DNA from: Methylotenera oryzisoli
GTDB lineage: Bacteria; Pseudomonadota; Gammaproteobacteria; Burkholderiales; Methylophilaceae
Reading direction: 5' to 3'
Assembly: GCA_945881735.1 (NCBI GenBank)
Contig: CAMCVF010000006.1
Span: 58,817 to 122,816, forward strand
Length of the DNA: 64,000 bases
The stretch's first letter is position 1, and each line of letters begins with the position of its first letter. A program made the translations under genes and the position numbers. Positions 42,169 to 52,284 of the stretch are shown here, piece after piece. The notes beneath the pieces were generated by a model. That model ran no database searches. It was not told the origin of the DNA and was given only the letters and a program-made list of their open reading frames with translations.

Positions 42169-42765
42169 CTAATAGGTTAAGTGTTGAATTAGCTGCAACA
42201 TTTTACGCAAAGCATGACCGCGGTGACTGAGTTTATTTTTAATTTCTGGCGTTAATTCGGCTGAGGACTTACCAGTGATGGAGTCTAAAAACAATGGGTC
42301 GTAACCAAAACCATTCATGCCTCGCGCTTTTTTTAAAATAGAGCCTTTCCAAATGCCTTCGGCAATCAAAGGTTGCGGGTCGTCATGTTTTCGCACTAGC
42401 ACCAAGCAGCAGTAATAATGCGCAAAACGGTTTTCATATTGCTTTAAGGTGTTAAGTAAGTGCAAGTTATTGTTAGCATCGCTTCTGGGTTCTCCACCAA
42501 AGTAGGCTGAATGTACACCTGGCGAGCCCTGTAAGGCTTCTAAACATAAGCCAGAATCATCGGCTAATGCTGGCAAGCCTGTGGCAAGGCTGGCATGGCG
42601 CGCTTTGGCAAGAGCGTTTTCAATAAAAGTGCAATGTGGCTCTACCGCTTCGGTTACGTTAAAAGCCGATTGAGGCAACACTTCTATATCAAGCGGTTGC
42701 AGCAAAGCCTGGATTTCGGCAAGCTTGCCTTGGTTGCCTGTGGCAATGACTAATTGTTTAAACAT
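42169..42765 (-). CDS. rdgB: XTP/dITP pyrophosphatase (RdgB/HAM1)
   Basis: Removes non-canonical purine triphosphates such as dITP and XTP from the nucleotide pool. It begins with LVIATGNQGKLAEIQALL (core ATGNQGKLAE), has ADDSGLCLEAL near residue 68, and GFGYDPLF and SHRGHALRKM near the C terminus, all HAM1 signatures. Its 198 residues are normal. It follows rph by 22 bases. Confidence 0.96.
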   Translation of the reverse strand: MFKQLVIATGNQGKLAEIQALLQPLDIEVLPQSAFNVTEAVEPHCTFIENALAKARHASLATGLPALADDSGLCLEALQGSPGVHSAYFGGEPRSDANNNLHLLNTLKQYENRFAHYYCCLVLVRKHDDPQPLIAEGIWKGSILKKARGMNGFGYDPLFLDSITGKSSAELTPEIKNKLSHRGHALRKMLQLIQHLTY

Positions 42766-42787
42766 GACCTAATTAAGCAACTAACTT

Positions 42788-43531
42788 TTATATGCTTAAT
42801 ACTGCTTTTTGTTTAGCAAGTAAGTCGTTAATGCCACTAGCGGCTAAGTCCAGCATGGCGTTCATGGCTTCGCGTGCAAACGGCTCGCCTTCAGCTGTGC
42901 CTTGAATCTCTACAAAGCCACCATCCGCCGTCATCACTACGTTCATATCGGTATCGCAATCCGAGTCTTCAATATAGTCCAAATCTAAAACGGGCGTGCC
43001 CTTATAGACACCAACCGAAATTGCGGCTACCGCTTGTTTGAGTGGGTTTTCAGTAATTTTGCCTAATTCTAATAAAGTGGTAATCGCATCATGCAAGGCT
43101 ACATAAGCGCCAGTAATGCTGGCCGTGCGTGTGCCGCCGTCGGCTTGAATAACATCGCAATCAATGTGGACACTACGCTCCCCCAGTTTTTCAAGGTTAA
43201 TAATCGCGCGGAGACTGCGGCCAATTAAACGCTGAATTTCTTGTGTGCGGCCAGATTGTTTGCCTTTGGCAGCTTCTCTATCCATCCGGCTGCCAGTGCT
43301 GCGCGGCAACATGCCATATTCTGCCGTTACCCAGCCTTGATTTTTACCTTTTAAAAAGCTAGGTACTTTTTCTTCCACACTGGCTGTACAAAGCACATGC
43401 GTATCGCCAAATTTAATAAGCACAGAGCCTTCAGCATGTTTCGTGTAATGGCGAACGATTTCAACTGTGCGCAACTCATTGTTGTTGCGTTGGCTTGGAC
43501 GGCTAATGAACGAAGAGGTTGTAGATTGCAT
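42788..43531 (-). CDS. rph: Ribonuclease PH
   Basis: Phosphate-dependent 3' exoribonuclease that trims tRNA precursors. The phosphorolytic core includes [16 protein letters not shown] near residue 42, [17 protein letters not shown] (core [10 protein letters not shown]), [11 protein letters not shown] and [18 protein letters not shown] (core [11 protein letters not shown]). Length 247 is slightly above average because of a 10-residue N-terminal extension. It is upstream of rdgB. Confidence 0.97.
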   Translation of the reverse strand: MQSTTSSFISRPSQRNNNELRTVEIVRHYTKHAEGSVLIKFGDTHVLCTASVEEKVPSFLKGKNQGWVTAEYGMLPRSTGSRMDREAAKGKQSGRTQEIQRLIGRSLRAIINLEKLGERSVHIDCDVIQADGGTRTASITGAYVALHDAITTLLELGKITENPLKQAVAAISVGVYKGTPVLDLDYIEDSDCDTDMNVVMTADGGFVEIQGTAEGEPFAREAMNAMLDLAASGINDLLAKQKAVLSI

Positions 43532-43610
43532 AGTTAAGTGTTTAATATAAAATAAGGTTATTATAAGACATGCATTATTCAGATAAAAAAACTTAACTAG
43601 TTTTTTTGGG

Positions 43611-44540
43611 TTAAATTTTTGGTTTTTGCTGCGTTTTGTTTAGCGCGTTTTGAATCTCGGCAATGGTATTTTCAATATCATCATCCGACAAATCATTTAA
43701 ATCCATGTCGTCACTATTTTGTTTCTGAACCGCGTTCACGATAGTGGTGGTTTCGCCCAAAGGCATTAGCTGCGTAGAGACGGTAGTAATGCTTTGCTGC
43801 CTATCGCCCCATTGCAGGCCAATCGCACTCATATTGTCGCCGCGCTCATCGCTAGCAAGTTCGGCGCTATCCATGAGTTTATTGGTGGCATCCGCAATCA
43901 CAGTATGGTGCTGGATAATTTCTTTAATTTGCTGATCGCTCAGCACACCCCAAATGCCATCGGTGCACAATAAAATGGTGTCGCCTTCAAGTAATTCAAA
44001 GCGGTCAGATAAATCGATTTGTGGCGGTGTTTCGCCGCCTAAGCAGTTGTAAACTTTATTTTTATAAGGATGCGTGACCATTTCGTCTTTGCTAATCATG
44101 CCCTTTTTGTACAGCGATTGCACGACCGAATGGTCCTCGGTGCGAAACAGCAAATGACCATCACGAAAGTGATACAGTCTAGAATCCCCCACATGAGCGC
44201 AATATAGATACCCACGTTGAATAATCGCCACCACGATTGTTGTACGTGGTGATTCAATCAGCTCATCGCGTTGTGTAACGTTATCAATCATATCGTGCAC
44301 TTGCTGAATATGATCGATTAAAAATTTGGCGGGACTGCTTAAAAATGGCACAGCTAAGCGCTCAAAAGCATCTGTTAATGTTTTTACGGCCAATTGTGCC
44401 GCTACTTCACCGTTGCGGTGACCACCCATTCCATCAGCCAATACCAGCAATAAGGCATCTTTGCTATAAGAGTAAGCCAAGCGATCTTGGTTGTAGATTC
44501 TGGGCCCTTGGCGGCTATTTTGATAAATAGAGAATTTCAT
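43611..44540 (-). CDS. PP2C-family serine/threonine phosphatase
   Basis: Metal-dependent protein phosphatase. Catalytic-site motifs are NQD (18-20), ADGMGGH (35-41), [15 protein letters not shown] and ERGDNMSA, giving the metal-binding aspartates. A C-terminal tail of about 70 acidic residues (to 309) is extra. It lies 51 bases downstream of a Ser/Thr kinase on the same strand, so the two probably act on the same substrates. No type VI secretion genes, with which such pairs often occur, are in the window. Confidence 0.94.
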   Translation of the reverse strand: MKFSIYQNSRQGPRIYNQDRLAYSYSKDALLLVLADGMGGHRNGEVAAQLAVKTLTDAFERLAVPFLSSPAKFLIDHIQQVHDMIDNVTQRDELIESPRTTIVVAIIQRGYLYCAHVGDSRLYHFRDGHLLFRTEDHSVVQSLYKKGMISKDEMVTHPYKNKVYNCLGGETPPQIDLSDRFELLEGDTILLCTDGIWGVLSDQQIKEIIQHHTVIADATNKLMDSAELASDERGDNMSAIGLQWGDRQQSITTVSTQLMPLGETTTIVNAVQKQNSDDMDLNDLSDDDIENTIAEIQNALNKTQQKPKI

Positions 44541-44591
44541 TTATGCAGTTATTGTTAAGTGTTTGTGTGTGATTAATATAGCAATCATATC

Positions 44592-45533
44592 TTAAAGTGT
44601 TTTATTTAAAACGTCTTTGATTTTTCTGGCCAAGCTAGGCTTTTTTACCTCTAGCGGCGGAGCGTTTTCAAATAATGTTTTTTGTAGCGAAAATACACTT
44701 TGCGGTCTTTCTAAGTAATTAAGCTTGAGGCAATTATCAATAATTTGTAGGAATTCTTGTGTATAAATACCCTTGCCTACTTTGGTGGCAGGCGCTAAAA
44801 AATCATTTTTAACGCGCTGGTTAGCTGCCATGGGAGCCGATCTGACCAAGCATGAATAGAGACTAGCACCTATGCTGTAAATGTCGCTCCAAGGGCCTAA
44901 TTGTTTGCGCTCAAAGTATTGCTCTGGAGGCGCAAAGCCTGGGGTATAGCTAGGTGATAATTTAGATTGGGTTTGCGTTAATGTTTGGCGTGCAGAGCCA
45001 AAATCCAGCAGCACGGGTGAGCCATCTATACGAATATAAATATTGGCGGGCTTAATATCCAAATGCAGAAGTTTTTGTGTGTGCACTTCACGCAAGCCAT
45101 GAAGCAACTCGCCAAATACGCGCCGCAAAAAATTTTCGTTTATAGGTTCGGGTTGCGACAGAATGAAATCCTGCAATGATTTGCCGCGTTCATACTGCAT
45201 CACCATGTAAACCGTGTTGTTTTCTCTAAAGAAATTAATCACGCGCACAATATTTTTGTGGTCAATTTTAGCTAGCGCCAGGCCTTCTTCAAAAAAACAT
45301 TTCAGGCCGTGTTTAAAGGTGGCGACATCATCGTCAGAGCCTAGTAGCATAGTAGCGCCATCTTCACGCAAAGCCAAGCCAGTGGGCATGTATTCTTTAA
45401 TGGCTACAATATTCTTGTTGATATCTTGCGCAAGATAAACAAAACTAAAGCCACCAGTGCTTAAAACACGTGTGATGATGTAATCTTGCAGAATATAGCC
45501 GACAGGCAAAGATTGGTTTTTAAGTGTGGCCAT
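44592..45533 (-). CDS. Hanks-type serine/threonine protein kinase
   Basis: Soluble eukaryotic-like kinase. Visible motifs: glycine loop GGFSF (27-31), ATP-binding Lys46 in VAIKEY, catalytic loop HLDIKPAN (157-164), DFG (177-179) and APPE (201-204). Leu replaces the usual Arg before the catalytic Asp, so it is a non-RD kinase that should not need activation-loop phosphorylation. There is no membrane helix or sensor domain in its 313 residues. It precedes the PP2C gene and is divergent from yicC. Confidence 0.93.
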   Translation of the reverse strand: MATLKNQSLPVGYILQDYIITRVLSTGGFSFVYLAQDINKNIVAIKEYMPTGLALREDGATMLLGSDDDVATFKHGLKCFFEEGLALAKIDHKNIVRVINFFRENNTVYMVMQYERGKSLQDFILSQPEPINENFLRRVFGELLHGLREVHTQKLLHLDIKPANIYIRIDGSPVLLDFGSARQTLTQTQSKLSPSYTPGFAPPEQYFERKQLGPWSDIYSIGASLYSCLVRSAPMAANQRVKNDFLAPATKVGKGIYTQEFLQIIDNCLKLNYLERPQSVFSLQKTLFENAPPLEVKKPSLARKIKDVLNKTL

Positions 45534-45705
45534 TTAGTATCGTTGTAGCGTCAATTGTAGCGTGCAAAAAACTTAATTTTGTTAATAAGATTTTGAATCC
45601 TCAACCAATTAATAATGGCATTCTCGCACAAAAAATACGTTAAATCATAGGTGTTTGATACAATTATCACAAATTACTTTAACTAATATACAGAAGATTG
45701 CAACC

Positions 45706-46572
45706 ATGATACTAAGTATGACAGGCTACGCCTCGCAAGAAATCAACACCAAACAAGGTGTGTTGATGGTTGAATGCCGCTCGGTTAATCACCGTTATTT
45801 AGAATTGCAACTTAAATTAGATGACAATTTACGCGTATTTGAAGCCACAGCGCGCGAATTGATTCAGGCCAAATTAGGGCGCGGCAAAGTAGATATTCGC
45901 ATGAGCATGATGCGCGATGTGAGCATGGATAGTGCGCCTCAGCTTAATCACATCGTTTTACAACAAATTGCCGAAAGCGCTAAAACCGCTGCGCAATATT
46001 TTCCACATACGCAGCCAGTGAATATGTTGGATATTTTGCGTATGCCGGGCGTGATGATGTCTGAAGCGCTGGATACCGATGCACTGGAAGCCAATTTTAG
46101 ACATCTGTTGAATCAGGTTTTGCAGCATTTAATTGATGCACGTGCGCGTGAAGGCGAAAAATTAAAAGTCGTTATTTTGGATAGATTGCAGCAAATTGAG
46201 CAGCATGTGACCAGAGTAAAGCCGATGATGCCCAATCTGGTTGCGCAATATCAGGCAAAATTAAGCGCTAAATTGTTTGAAGCAACGAATAGCCACGACG
46301 ATGACCGCATTCGCCAAGAGATGGTGTTATATGCGCAACGTATTGATGTAGATGAAGAATTGTCACGCTTAGATTCACATATTTCTGAAGTAAAACGCAT
46401 TTTGCAAACAGGCGGGGCGGTGGGTAAGCGTTTGGATTTTTTAATGCAAGAAATGAATCGCGAGGCGAATACATTAGGCTCAAAATCAGTAGCAGTAGAA
46501 ACCAGCCAGATTTCAATGGAGCTTAAAGTGCTGATTGAGCAAATGCGCGAGCAGATTCAAAATATTGAGTAG
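45706..46572 (+). CDS. yicC: YicC-family endoribonuclease
   Basis: YicC family, shown in other bacteria to be an RNA endonuclease. The start MILSMTGYASQE and EVKSVNHRYLEL-like segment (here ECRSVNHRYLELQLKL, core SVNHRYLEL) match, as does the C-terminal GKRLDFLMQEMNREANTLGSK (core LDFLMQEMNREANT). I choose ATG 45706 (288 residues); an upstream in-frame ATG adds residues not seen in the family. It precedes gmk. Confidence 0.93.
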   Translation: MILSMTGYASQEINTKQGVLMVECRSVNHRYLELQLKLDDNLRVFEATARELIQAKLGRGKVDIRMSMMRDVSMDSAPQLNHIVLQQIAESAKTAAQYFPHTQPVNMLDILRMPGVMMSEALDTDALEANFRHLLNQVLQHLIDARAREGEKLKVVILDRLQQIEQHVTRVKPMMPNLVAQYQAKLSAKLFEATNSHDDDRIRQEMVLYAQRIDVDEELSRLDSHISEVKRILQTGGAVGKRLDFLMQEMNREANTLGSKSVAVETSQISMELKVLIEQMREQIQNIE

Positions 46573-46964
46573 TATTTCAGCTCACATCATCACATGTCGT
46601 AATACCTTTTAAAGCCATTAAATATAAGGCTTTTTGCTTGACGTGATTGGCTCCAAAGAACAAACATTTAAACAAATTTTCTCTAATGCCTCATAACACT
46701 CATCTCTGATAATTGAGTATGTACAACGTTATGATAGTTTTGGTGGATTTTGTACGCGTGAAAATGTTACCAAACTGACCGAGGCGGCTTTTTTAAGTAG
46801 TTCAGACAATATAAAATCCAGCAATAAATTATTAATTCCGTTATTAGCCATTACCCAAAATGGTATGATAGGTTTTTCGCAAACTTCTTCAGTGCCATTA
46901 TTATCATGACATATAACGTCTGTTTATTAAAAGAAGTATTTTCGGCGCTGCCAAGCCCAGATTG
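46573..46964 (+). other. Intergenic region with an open frame lacking a start
   Basis: The 392 bases between yicC and gmk include a plus-strand stretch open for 70 codons (46697-46909) with protein-like composition (for example NKLLIPLLAITQNGMIGF) but no ATG, GTG or TTG near its beginning. It may be a decayed gene fragment. I recognise no family and see no repeat or RNA gene. Confidence 0.3.
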
Positions 46965-47609
46965 ATGCTAAAGATGACCTTGAACAATATATTAGATCAA
47001 GTCGCCGGTAATCTTTTTATTATTACTGCACCATCTGGCGCGGGCAAAACCAGCTTAGTTAAATCTATCTTAAAGCACGATGCGCAAATTAAATTATCGG
47101 TTTCTCATACCACGCGCACGCCAAGAGTAGGCGAAGAAAATGGCGTGCACTATCACTTTGTGACTGAGGCGCAATTTTTAAGTACCTTGAGCGAAGGTGG
47201 ATTTTTAGAAAGCGCCGATGTGCATGGCGCAAAATATGGTACTTCACAACTTGCCGTAGATTGTACTTTGCAGGCGGGTTGCGATGTGATTTTAGAAATC
47301 GATTGGCAGGGTGCAGCACAAGTGCGCGCTATTTATCCACAAGCCATTAGTATTTTTATATTACCACCGTCGGTTGAAACGCTAGAACAGCGCTTGAACG
47401 ACCGTGGTCAAGATAGCTTAGAAGTGATTAATAGGCGCGTTGCAGCAGCGCGAGAGGAAATGCGCCATATGGTCGAGTTTGATTATGTTACAATCAATGA
47501 TAATTTCGACATGGCTCTACAAGACTTATTAGCGATAATTCGAGCAAATAGGCTGAAATCGGCATCACAACTACAGCGTTATGCTGAACTTGTTCAAAAG
47601 TTAACCTGA
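46965..47609 (+). CDS. gmk: Guanylate kinase
   Basis: Converts GMP to GDP. The P-loop APSGAGKTSLVK lies near residues 21-32, and the GMP-binding stretch SVSHTTRTPRVGEENGVHYHF (core HTTRTPRVGEENG) follows. At 214 residues it is normal. ATG 46965 or ATG 46974 could be the start; neither has a strong ribosome site. The gmk-rpoZ-spoT order is conserved in many proteobacteria. Confidence 0.96.
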   Translation: MLKMTLNNILDQVAGNLFIITAPSGAGKTSLVKSILKHDAQIKLSVSHTTRTPRVGEENGVHYHFVTEAQFLSTLSEGGFLESADVHGAKYGTSQLAVDCTLQAGCDVILEIDWQGAAQVRAIYPQAISIFILPPSVETLEQRLNDRGQDSLEVINRRVAAAREEMRHMVEFDYVTINDNFDMALQDLLAIIRANRLKSASQLQRYAELVQKLT

Positions 47610-47728
47610 TTTAAGCATCTAGCTAGTTTTAAAATTAACTTAGCTTAAACAACGGCTTAGCTGAACAATTAACCTAATTTAGCAGTCAGAACTCAATAGA
47701 GCTGCACAATTTATTTTAAGGATTAAAA

Positions 47729-47941
47729 ATGGCACGTATTACAGTAGATGATTGTTTAGAAAAAATTCCAAACCGCTTTCAATTGACTTTAGTTGCGGCT
47801 TATCGCGCGCGTCAATTGGCAAATGGTTCCGATCCTTATGTGCATAGCACAGGACAAAAAGATAAGCCAACAGTGCTGGCTTTGCGTGAAATTGCAGCGG
47901 GTAAAGTGGGTTTGGAAATTTTAAACCGCACGCATCCGTAA
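47729..47941 (+). CDS. rpoZ: RNA polymerase omega subunit
   Basis: A 70-residue subunit that helps beta' assembly and forms part of the ppGpp site on RNA polymerase. [19 protein letters not shown] and AAYRARQL are family signatures, and [10 protein letters not shown] is the conserved C-terminal helix. A good AAGGA site precedes the start. It lies just upstream of spoT, the ppGpp enzyme. Confidence 0.97.
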   Translation: MARITVDDCLEKIPNRFQLTLVAAYRARQLANGSDPYVHSTGQKDKPTVLALREIAAGKVGLEILNRTHP

Positions 47942-47960
47942 GCTTCAAGCATGTTATGTG

Positions 47961-50204
47961 ATGCCAAAAACTGCAACTAAATCAGGCATTTATAAATCTA
48001 CAATCGACAATTCTCATCCTGCCGAGCAAAATTTGTTGCCGGCAGATTCCGAAGCTTCACCGCTTACCCTCTTACTTAAAGAATACTTTAGCCAAACCGA
48101 TATTGAACAAGTGTGGGCTGCTTACCGCTATGCGTATATTGCGCATGATGGCCAAACCCGTAAAACCGGTGAGCCTTATATTACCCACCCTGTTGCCGTT
48201 ACCTGCATCTTAGCCAAACTGCATCTGGATTTGCCCACTTTACTGGCAGCTTTGTTGCACGATGTGGTGGAAGATACAGGTGTTTCGGTTGAAGAAATCG
48301 CTGAATTATTTGGTAAGCAAGTAGGTGAATTGGTTGATGGCTTAACCAAGCTGGATAAAATAGAGTTTCAAAGCGCGACACAAGCGCAGGCTGAAAACTT
48401 CCGCAAAATGCTATTGGCGATGAGTCAAGATGTCCGCGTGATTTTGGTGAAGCTAGCGGATAGATTGCATAATATGCAAACGCTGGAATCGATGCGGGTA
48501 GATAAGCAAAAGCGCATCGCACGCGAAACGTTAGAAATTTACGCGCCAATCGCCAATCGGCTTGGGCTTAATTTAATTTATCAAGAATTAGAAGATTTAA
48601 GCTTTAAATATCTGTATCCGATGCGTTATCGCGTGCTTTCTAAATCCATTAAGATCGCGCGTGGTAACCGTAAAGAAGTGATTGCCAAAATTTTAGACGC
48701 TATTAAAGAGCGTTTAAATGAGGTGCATATTGAAGCCGATGTTAAGGGCCGTCAAAAACATCTTTACAGCGTTTACAGAAAAATGGCCAGCAAAGGCAGC
48801 GCGTTAGATCAAATACACGATATTTATGGCTTTAGAATATTGGTGAAAGATATGGCGCAATGCTATTTAACTTTGGGTTATTTGCATGCGCTATACAAAC
48901 CGATTCCTGGCAAATTTAAAGACTATATAGCCCTTCCCAAGGCCAATGGTTATCAGTCTTTGCATACCACTTTGTTTGGACCATTTGGCACCCCAATTGA
49001 GGTGCAAATTCGTAGCGAACAAATGCATAGTGTGGCCAATGCGGGTGTAGCGGCACATTGGATGTATAAAACATCGGACGCCAATTTAACCGCATTGCAG
49101 CAACAAACGCATCAATGGTTGCAGCGTTTGTTAGAAATTCAAACCGAATCAGAAGACAGCTACGAATTTTTAGAGCACTTTAAAGTCGATTTATTCCCAG
49201 ATGAAGTTTATGTATTTACTCCCAAAGGTAAAATTTTAGCCTTGCCACGTGGCTCAACCGCGGTAGATTTTGCCTATGCGGTGCATACCGATGTTGGCAA
49301 TAGTTGCGTAGCTGTTAAAATCAATAACGAATTAGCACCCTTGCGCGCGGAAATGCGTAACGGTGACCATGTAGAAATCATTACGGCAGCGCTGGCGAAG
49401 CCAAACCCAGCTTGGCTGAATTATGTAGTAACAGGCAAAGCACGTTCGCATATTCGGCATTATCTAAAAACCATACAAGTGTCCGAATCCGCCCATCTAG
49501 GTGAGCGTATGCTTAATCTTGCTTTGCGCGCTTTGCATATTGAGCCTAGCGTGATTACAGATAAGCAATGGCAAAAAGTGATGAGTGATTATGGTGCCAA
49601 GCATAAAAATGATATTTTGGCAGATATTGGTTTAGGTAAGCGCGTCAGTTTAATGGTGGCTCATCAATTATTAGCCAATAATCATGACTCAAATAATGAT
49701 GAAAACGGCAAAACCAAAACGTTCAAACCGCTGGATATGATTACGATTCGAGGCTCTGAAGGAATGGCTGTGCAATTTGCACAGTGTTGTACGCCTATTC
49801 CGGGCGACCCGATTTTAGGTTTTATTAATAAAGAAAAAGGCTTAATTATTCATACCCATGATTGCGCTACTGTGGCCAAATTTAAGTTAGATCCTGATAA
49901 ATGGCTGGATGTAGAATGGGATCCAGATAACGAAAAGCTCTTCAAAGTAAATGTTCGCATGGTGGTAGCCAACGAGCTTGGCATGTTGGCTAAAATTGCC
50001 GCTGGCATCTCTGAGGCAGGCGCCAATATTGATAATGTAAGTGTTGAAGATTCGGATGGTAGCCAGTATTCCAACGTAAATTTTGTGGTGCAAGTACGCA
50101 ACCGTGTGCATTTAGCCGATTTAATGCGCAATTTGCGTAAAATTCCCGACGTAGTGCGCATTAACCGCGTCAAAGGCGGCAACCCAGAAAATAGAATTCG
50201 ATAA
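47961..50204 (+). CDS. spoT: Bifunctional (p)ppGpp synthetase/hydrolase
   Basis: Makes and degrades (p)ppGpp. The HD hydrolase domain is intact (YITHPVAV, ALLHDVVEDT near residue 95), so hydrolysis is likely. The synthetase domain has HDIYGFRILV and KANGYQSLHTT (about 285-340), then a TGS domain (about 405-465) and a C-terminal ACT domain. At 747 residues it is typical of SpoT/Rel proteins. ATG 47961 is preferred to the GTG one codon earlier. Confidence 0.96.
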   Translation: MPKTATKSGIYKSTIDNSHPAEQNLLPADSEASPLTLLLKEYFSQTDIEQVWAAYRYAYIAHDGQTRKTGEPYITHPVAVTCILAKLHLDLPTLLAALLHDVVEDTGVSVEEIAELFGKQVGELVDGLTKLDKIEFQSATQAQAENFRKMLLAMSQDVRVILVKLADRLHNMQTLESMRVDKQKRIARETLEIYAPIANRLGLNLIYQELEDLSFKYLYPMRYRVLSKSIKIARGNRKEVIAKILDAIKERLNEVHIEADVKGRQKHLYSVYRKMASKGSALDQIHDIYGFRILVKDMAQCYLTLGYLHALYKPIPGKFKDYIALPKANGYQSLHTTLFGPFGTPIEVQIRSEQMHSVANAGVAAHWMYKTSDANLTALQQQTHQWLQRLLEIQTESEDSYEFLEHFKVDLFPDEVYVFTPKGKILALPRGSTAVDFAYAVHTDVGNSCVAVKINNELAPLRAEMRNGDHVEIITAALAKPNPAWLNYVVTGKARSHIRHYLKTIQVSESAHLGERMLNLALRALHIEPSVITDKQWQKVMSDYGAKHKNDILADIGLGKRVSLMVAHQLLANNHDSNNDENGKTKTFKPLDMITIRGSEGMAVQFAQCCTPIPGDPILGFINKEKGLIIHTHDCATVAKFKLDPDKWLDVEWDPDNEKLFKVNVRMVVANELGMLAKIAAGISEAGANIDNVSVEDSDGSQYSNVNFVVQVRNRVHLADLMRNLRKIPDVVRINRVKGGNPENRIR

Positions 50205-50244
50205 GCGTATTTATTGTTTGGGTAAGGCTGCGCTTAGTAAATCC

Positions 50245-52284
50245 ATGACCACTCTAGCCGAAATCAAGGCGTTTTCAAAACCACTTGTTGCTAACTTATT
50301 AAAGCTTGGCATATTAACTATTCAAGATTTATTGCTGCACTTGCCTTTGCGTTATATGGATGAAACGCGCATTACCAGTGTGCGTGATTTGCGCCTTGGC
50401 GATACGGCGCAAGTAGAAGGCGAGATTGTGAATTGCGAGGTGTCGTATAAACCTCGAAAAGCCTTAATTGCGCGCATAGAAGATGCCAGCGGGCAGTTGA
50501 CTTTGCGATTTTTACACTTTTATCCTAGCCAAATCGCCGCACTTAAAGTCGGCTCAATTTTGCGTGTTTACGGTGAAATTCGCCACGGTTTTTTTGGATA
50601 CGAAATGGTGCATCCACAATGCAAAGCGGTGGGTGAAAAAACGGTGATAGCAGAAACGCTTACGCCTATTTATCCAACAACGGCTGGCTTAACGCAGCCT
50701 AATGTCCGCAAAGCAATTGCGTTGGCTCTAAAGCAAGATGCATTGGCTGAAACATTACCAGCAAGAGTTTATCAGTCATTTAATCTACCCAGTTTTGCTG
50801 CTAGCATTCAAGCTTTACATCACCCAGCGCCCGATGCCAATTTGGCCGACTTAGAAAATCACAGCACGCCAGAATGGCGACGATTGGCTTTTGATGAGTT
50901 GTTAGCACAGCAGCTTTCTATGCGTAAACATTACGCCAAGAGGCGCAGCATCAACGCGCCTGCGATTGCGATATCCAAAACATTAACCCATCGAATGCTT
51001 GAAAATTTGCCCTTTCATTTAACTAATGCGCAACAAAAAGTAGTGGCTGAAATCAGCCATGACTTAACCCAACCACACCCGATGCAGCGCTTGCTGCAAG
51101 GCGATGTAGGGAGTGGTAAAACCATTGTAGCTTGCATGGCGGCATTGCAAAGCATTGAGCATGGCTGGCAAGTTGCATTAATGGCGCCAACCGAAATTTT
51201 AGCTGAACAGCATTTTAAAAAGTTTGAAACATGGCTTAAGCCGTTTAAAATTCAAATTGCTTGGTTAACTGGTAGCCAAAGCAAAAAAGAACGCGAGGCC
51301 GCTTTGGCCGATATTGCCAGCGGTACCGCCCAGCTTGCCGTTGGTACGCATGCATTATTTCAAGACACCGTGAGTTTTAAAAAGCTAGGCTTAGCGATTA
51401 TTGATGAGCAGCACCGATTTGGCGTACAACAGCGTTTGGCTTTGCGCAAAAAGGGGGAGCCTGAGCCGCACCAACTGATGATGACTGCCACACCAATTCC
51501 ACGCACATTGTCCATGAGCTATTTTGCCGATTTGGATGTATCCGTGATTGACGAGTTGCCACCTGGCCGCACTCCAATTATCACTAAATTAGTCTCAGAC
51601 GAGCGCCGTGAAGAGATCTTGCAGCGCGTGCGCGAAGCTTGTTTGGCGGGCAGCCAAGCCTATTGGGTTTGTCCTTTGATTGAAGAGTCAGAGGCCTTGC
51701 AGCTACAAACTGCCAATGATACCTTTGCGCACATGCAAGCCAGTTTTCCAGAACTCAATATTGGCTTGATTCATGGTCGCATGAAGCCCGCCGAAAAACA
51801 AGCGGTGATGCAGGCATTTAGCAAAAATGAAACACAACTGCTAGTGGCAACAACTGTGATTGAAGTGGGTGTGGATATACCTAATGCCAGCCTAATGGTG
51901 ATTGAGCACGCAGAACGCTCTGGCTTAAGTCAATTGCATCAATTGCGTGGGAGGGTAGGGCGTGGCGCGGCAAAAAGTACCTGTATTTTATTGTATCAAA
52001 ATAAGTTATCTGAAACCGCACGCGCTAGACTAAAAGTAATCTTCGAAAGTAACGACGGCTTCGCAATTGCCCAAGCCGATTTGCATTTACGAGGCCCTGG
52101 TGAATTTTTAGGCACGCGCCAAAGTGGCGAGCCCATGTTAAAAATCGCCGATTTAGAGCGCGATCTTGATTTGCTTGAAACCGCAAAAAAAATGGCTGAC
52201 AGCCTTATTAAACAATGTCCGTCAGCCGTAGAAGCGCATTTACAACGCTGGATGCGTCATGCGGGGGAGCTAGTGAAAGTTTGA
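50245..52284 (+). CDS. recG: ATP-dependent DNA helicase RecG
   Basis: Branch-migration helicase that remodels stalled forks. The wedge domain occupies the first third (LLHLPLRYMDETRI, then an OB fold). Helicase motifs follow: LLQGDVGSGKT, IIDEQHRFGV, MTATPIPRTL and LRGRVGRG. An earlier TTG at 50218 could add nine residues but has no ribosome site, so I start at ATG 50245 (679 residues). The stop overlaps the ubiC start. Confidence 0.96.
   Translation: MTTLAEIKAFSKPLVANLLKLGILTIQDLLLHLPLRYMDETRITSVRDLRLGDTAQVEGEIVNCEVSYKPRKALIARIEDASGQLTLRFLHFYPSQIAALKVGSILRVYGEIRHGFFGYEMVHPQCKAVGEKTVIAETLTPIYPTTAGLTQPNVRKAIALALKQDALAETLPARVYQSFNLPSFAASIQALHHPAPDANLADLENHSTPEWRRLAFDELLAQQLSMRKHYAKRRSINAPAIAISKTLTHRMLENLPFHLTNAQQKVVAEISHDLTQPHPMQRLLQGDVGSGKTIVACMAALQSIEHGWQVALMAPTEILAEQHFKKFETWLKPFKIQIAWLTGSQSKKEREAALADIASGTAQLAVGTHALFQDTVSFKKLGLAIIDEQHRFGVQQRLALRKKGEPEPHQLMMTATPIPRTLSMSYFADLDVSVIDELPPGRTPIITKLVSDERREEILQRVREACLAGSQAYWVCPLIEESEALQLQTANDTFAHMQASFPELNIGLIHGRMKPAEKQAVMQAFSKNETQLLVATTVIEVGVDIPNASLMVIEHAERSGLSQLHQLRGRVGRGAAKSTCILLYQNKLSETARARLKVIFESNDGFAIAQADLHLRGPGEFLGTRQSGEPMLKIADLERDLDLLETAKKMADSLIKQCPSAVEAHLQRWMRHAGELVKV

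Noticed and set aside
43611..45533. Type VI secretion or phage-defence kinase module
   Set aside because: Only a kinase and a phosphatase are present; no secretion, nuclease or effector genes occur on either side, and the flanks are conserved housekeeping genes.
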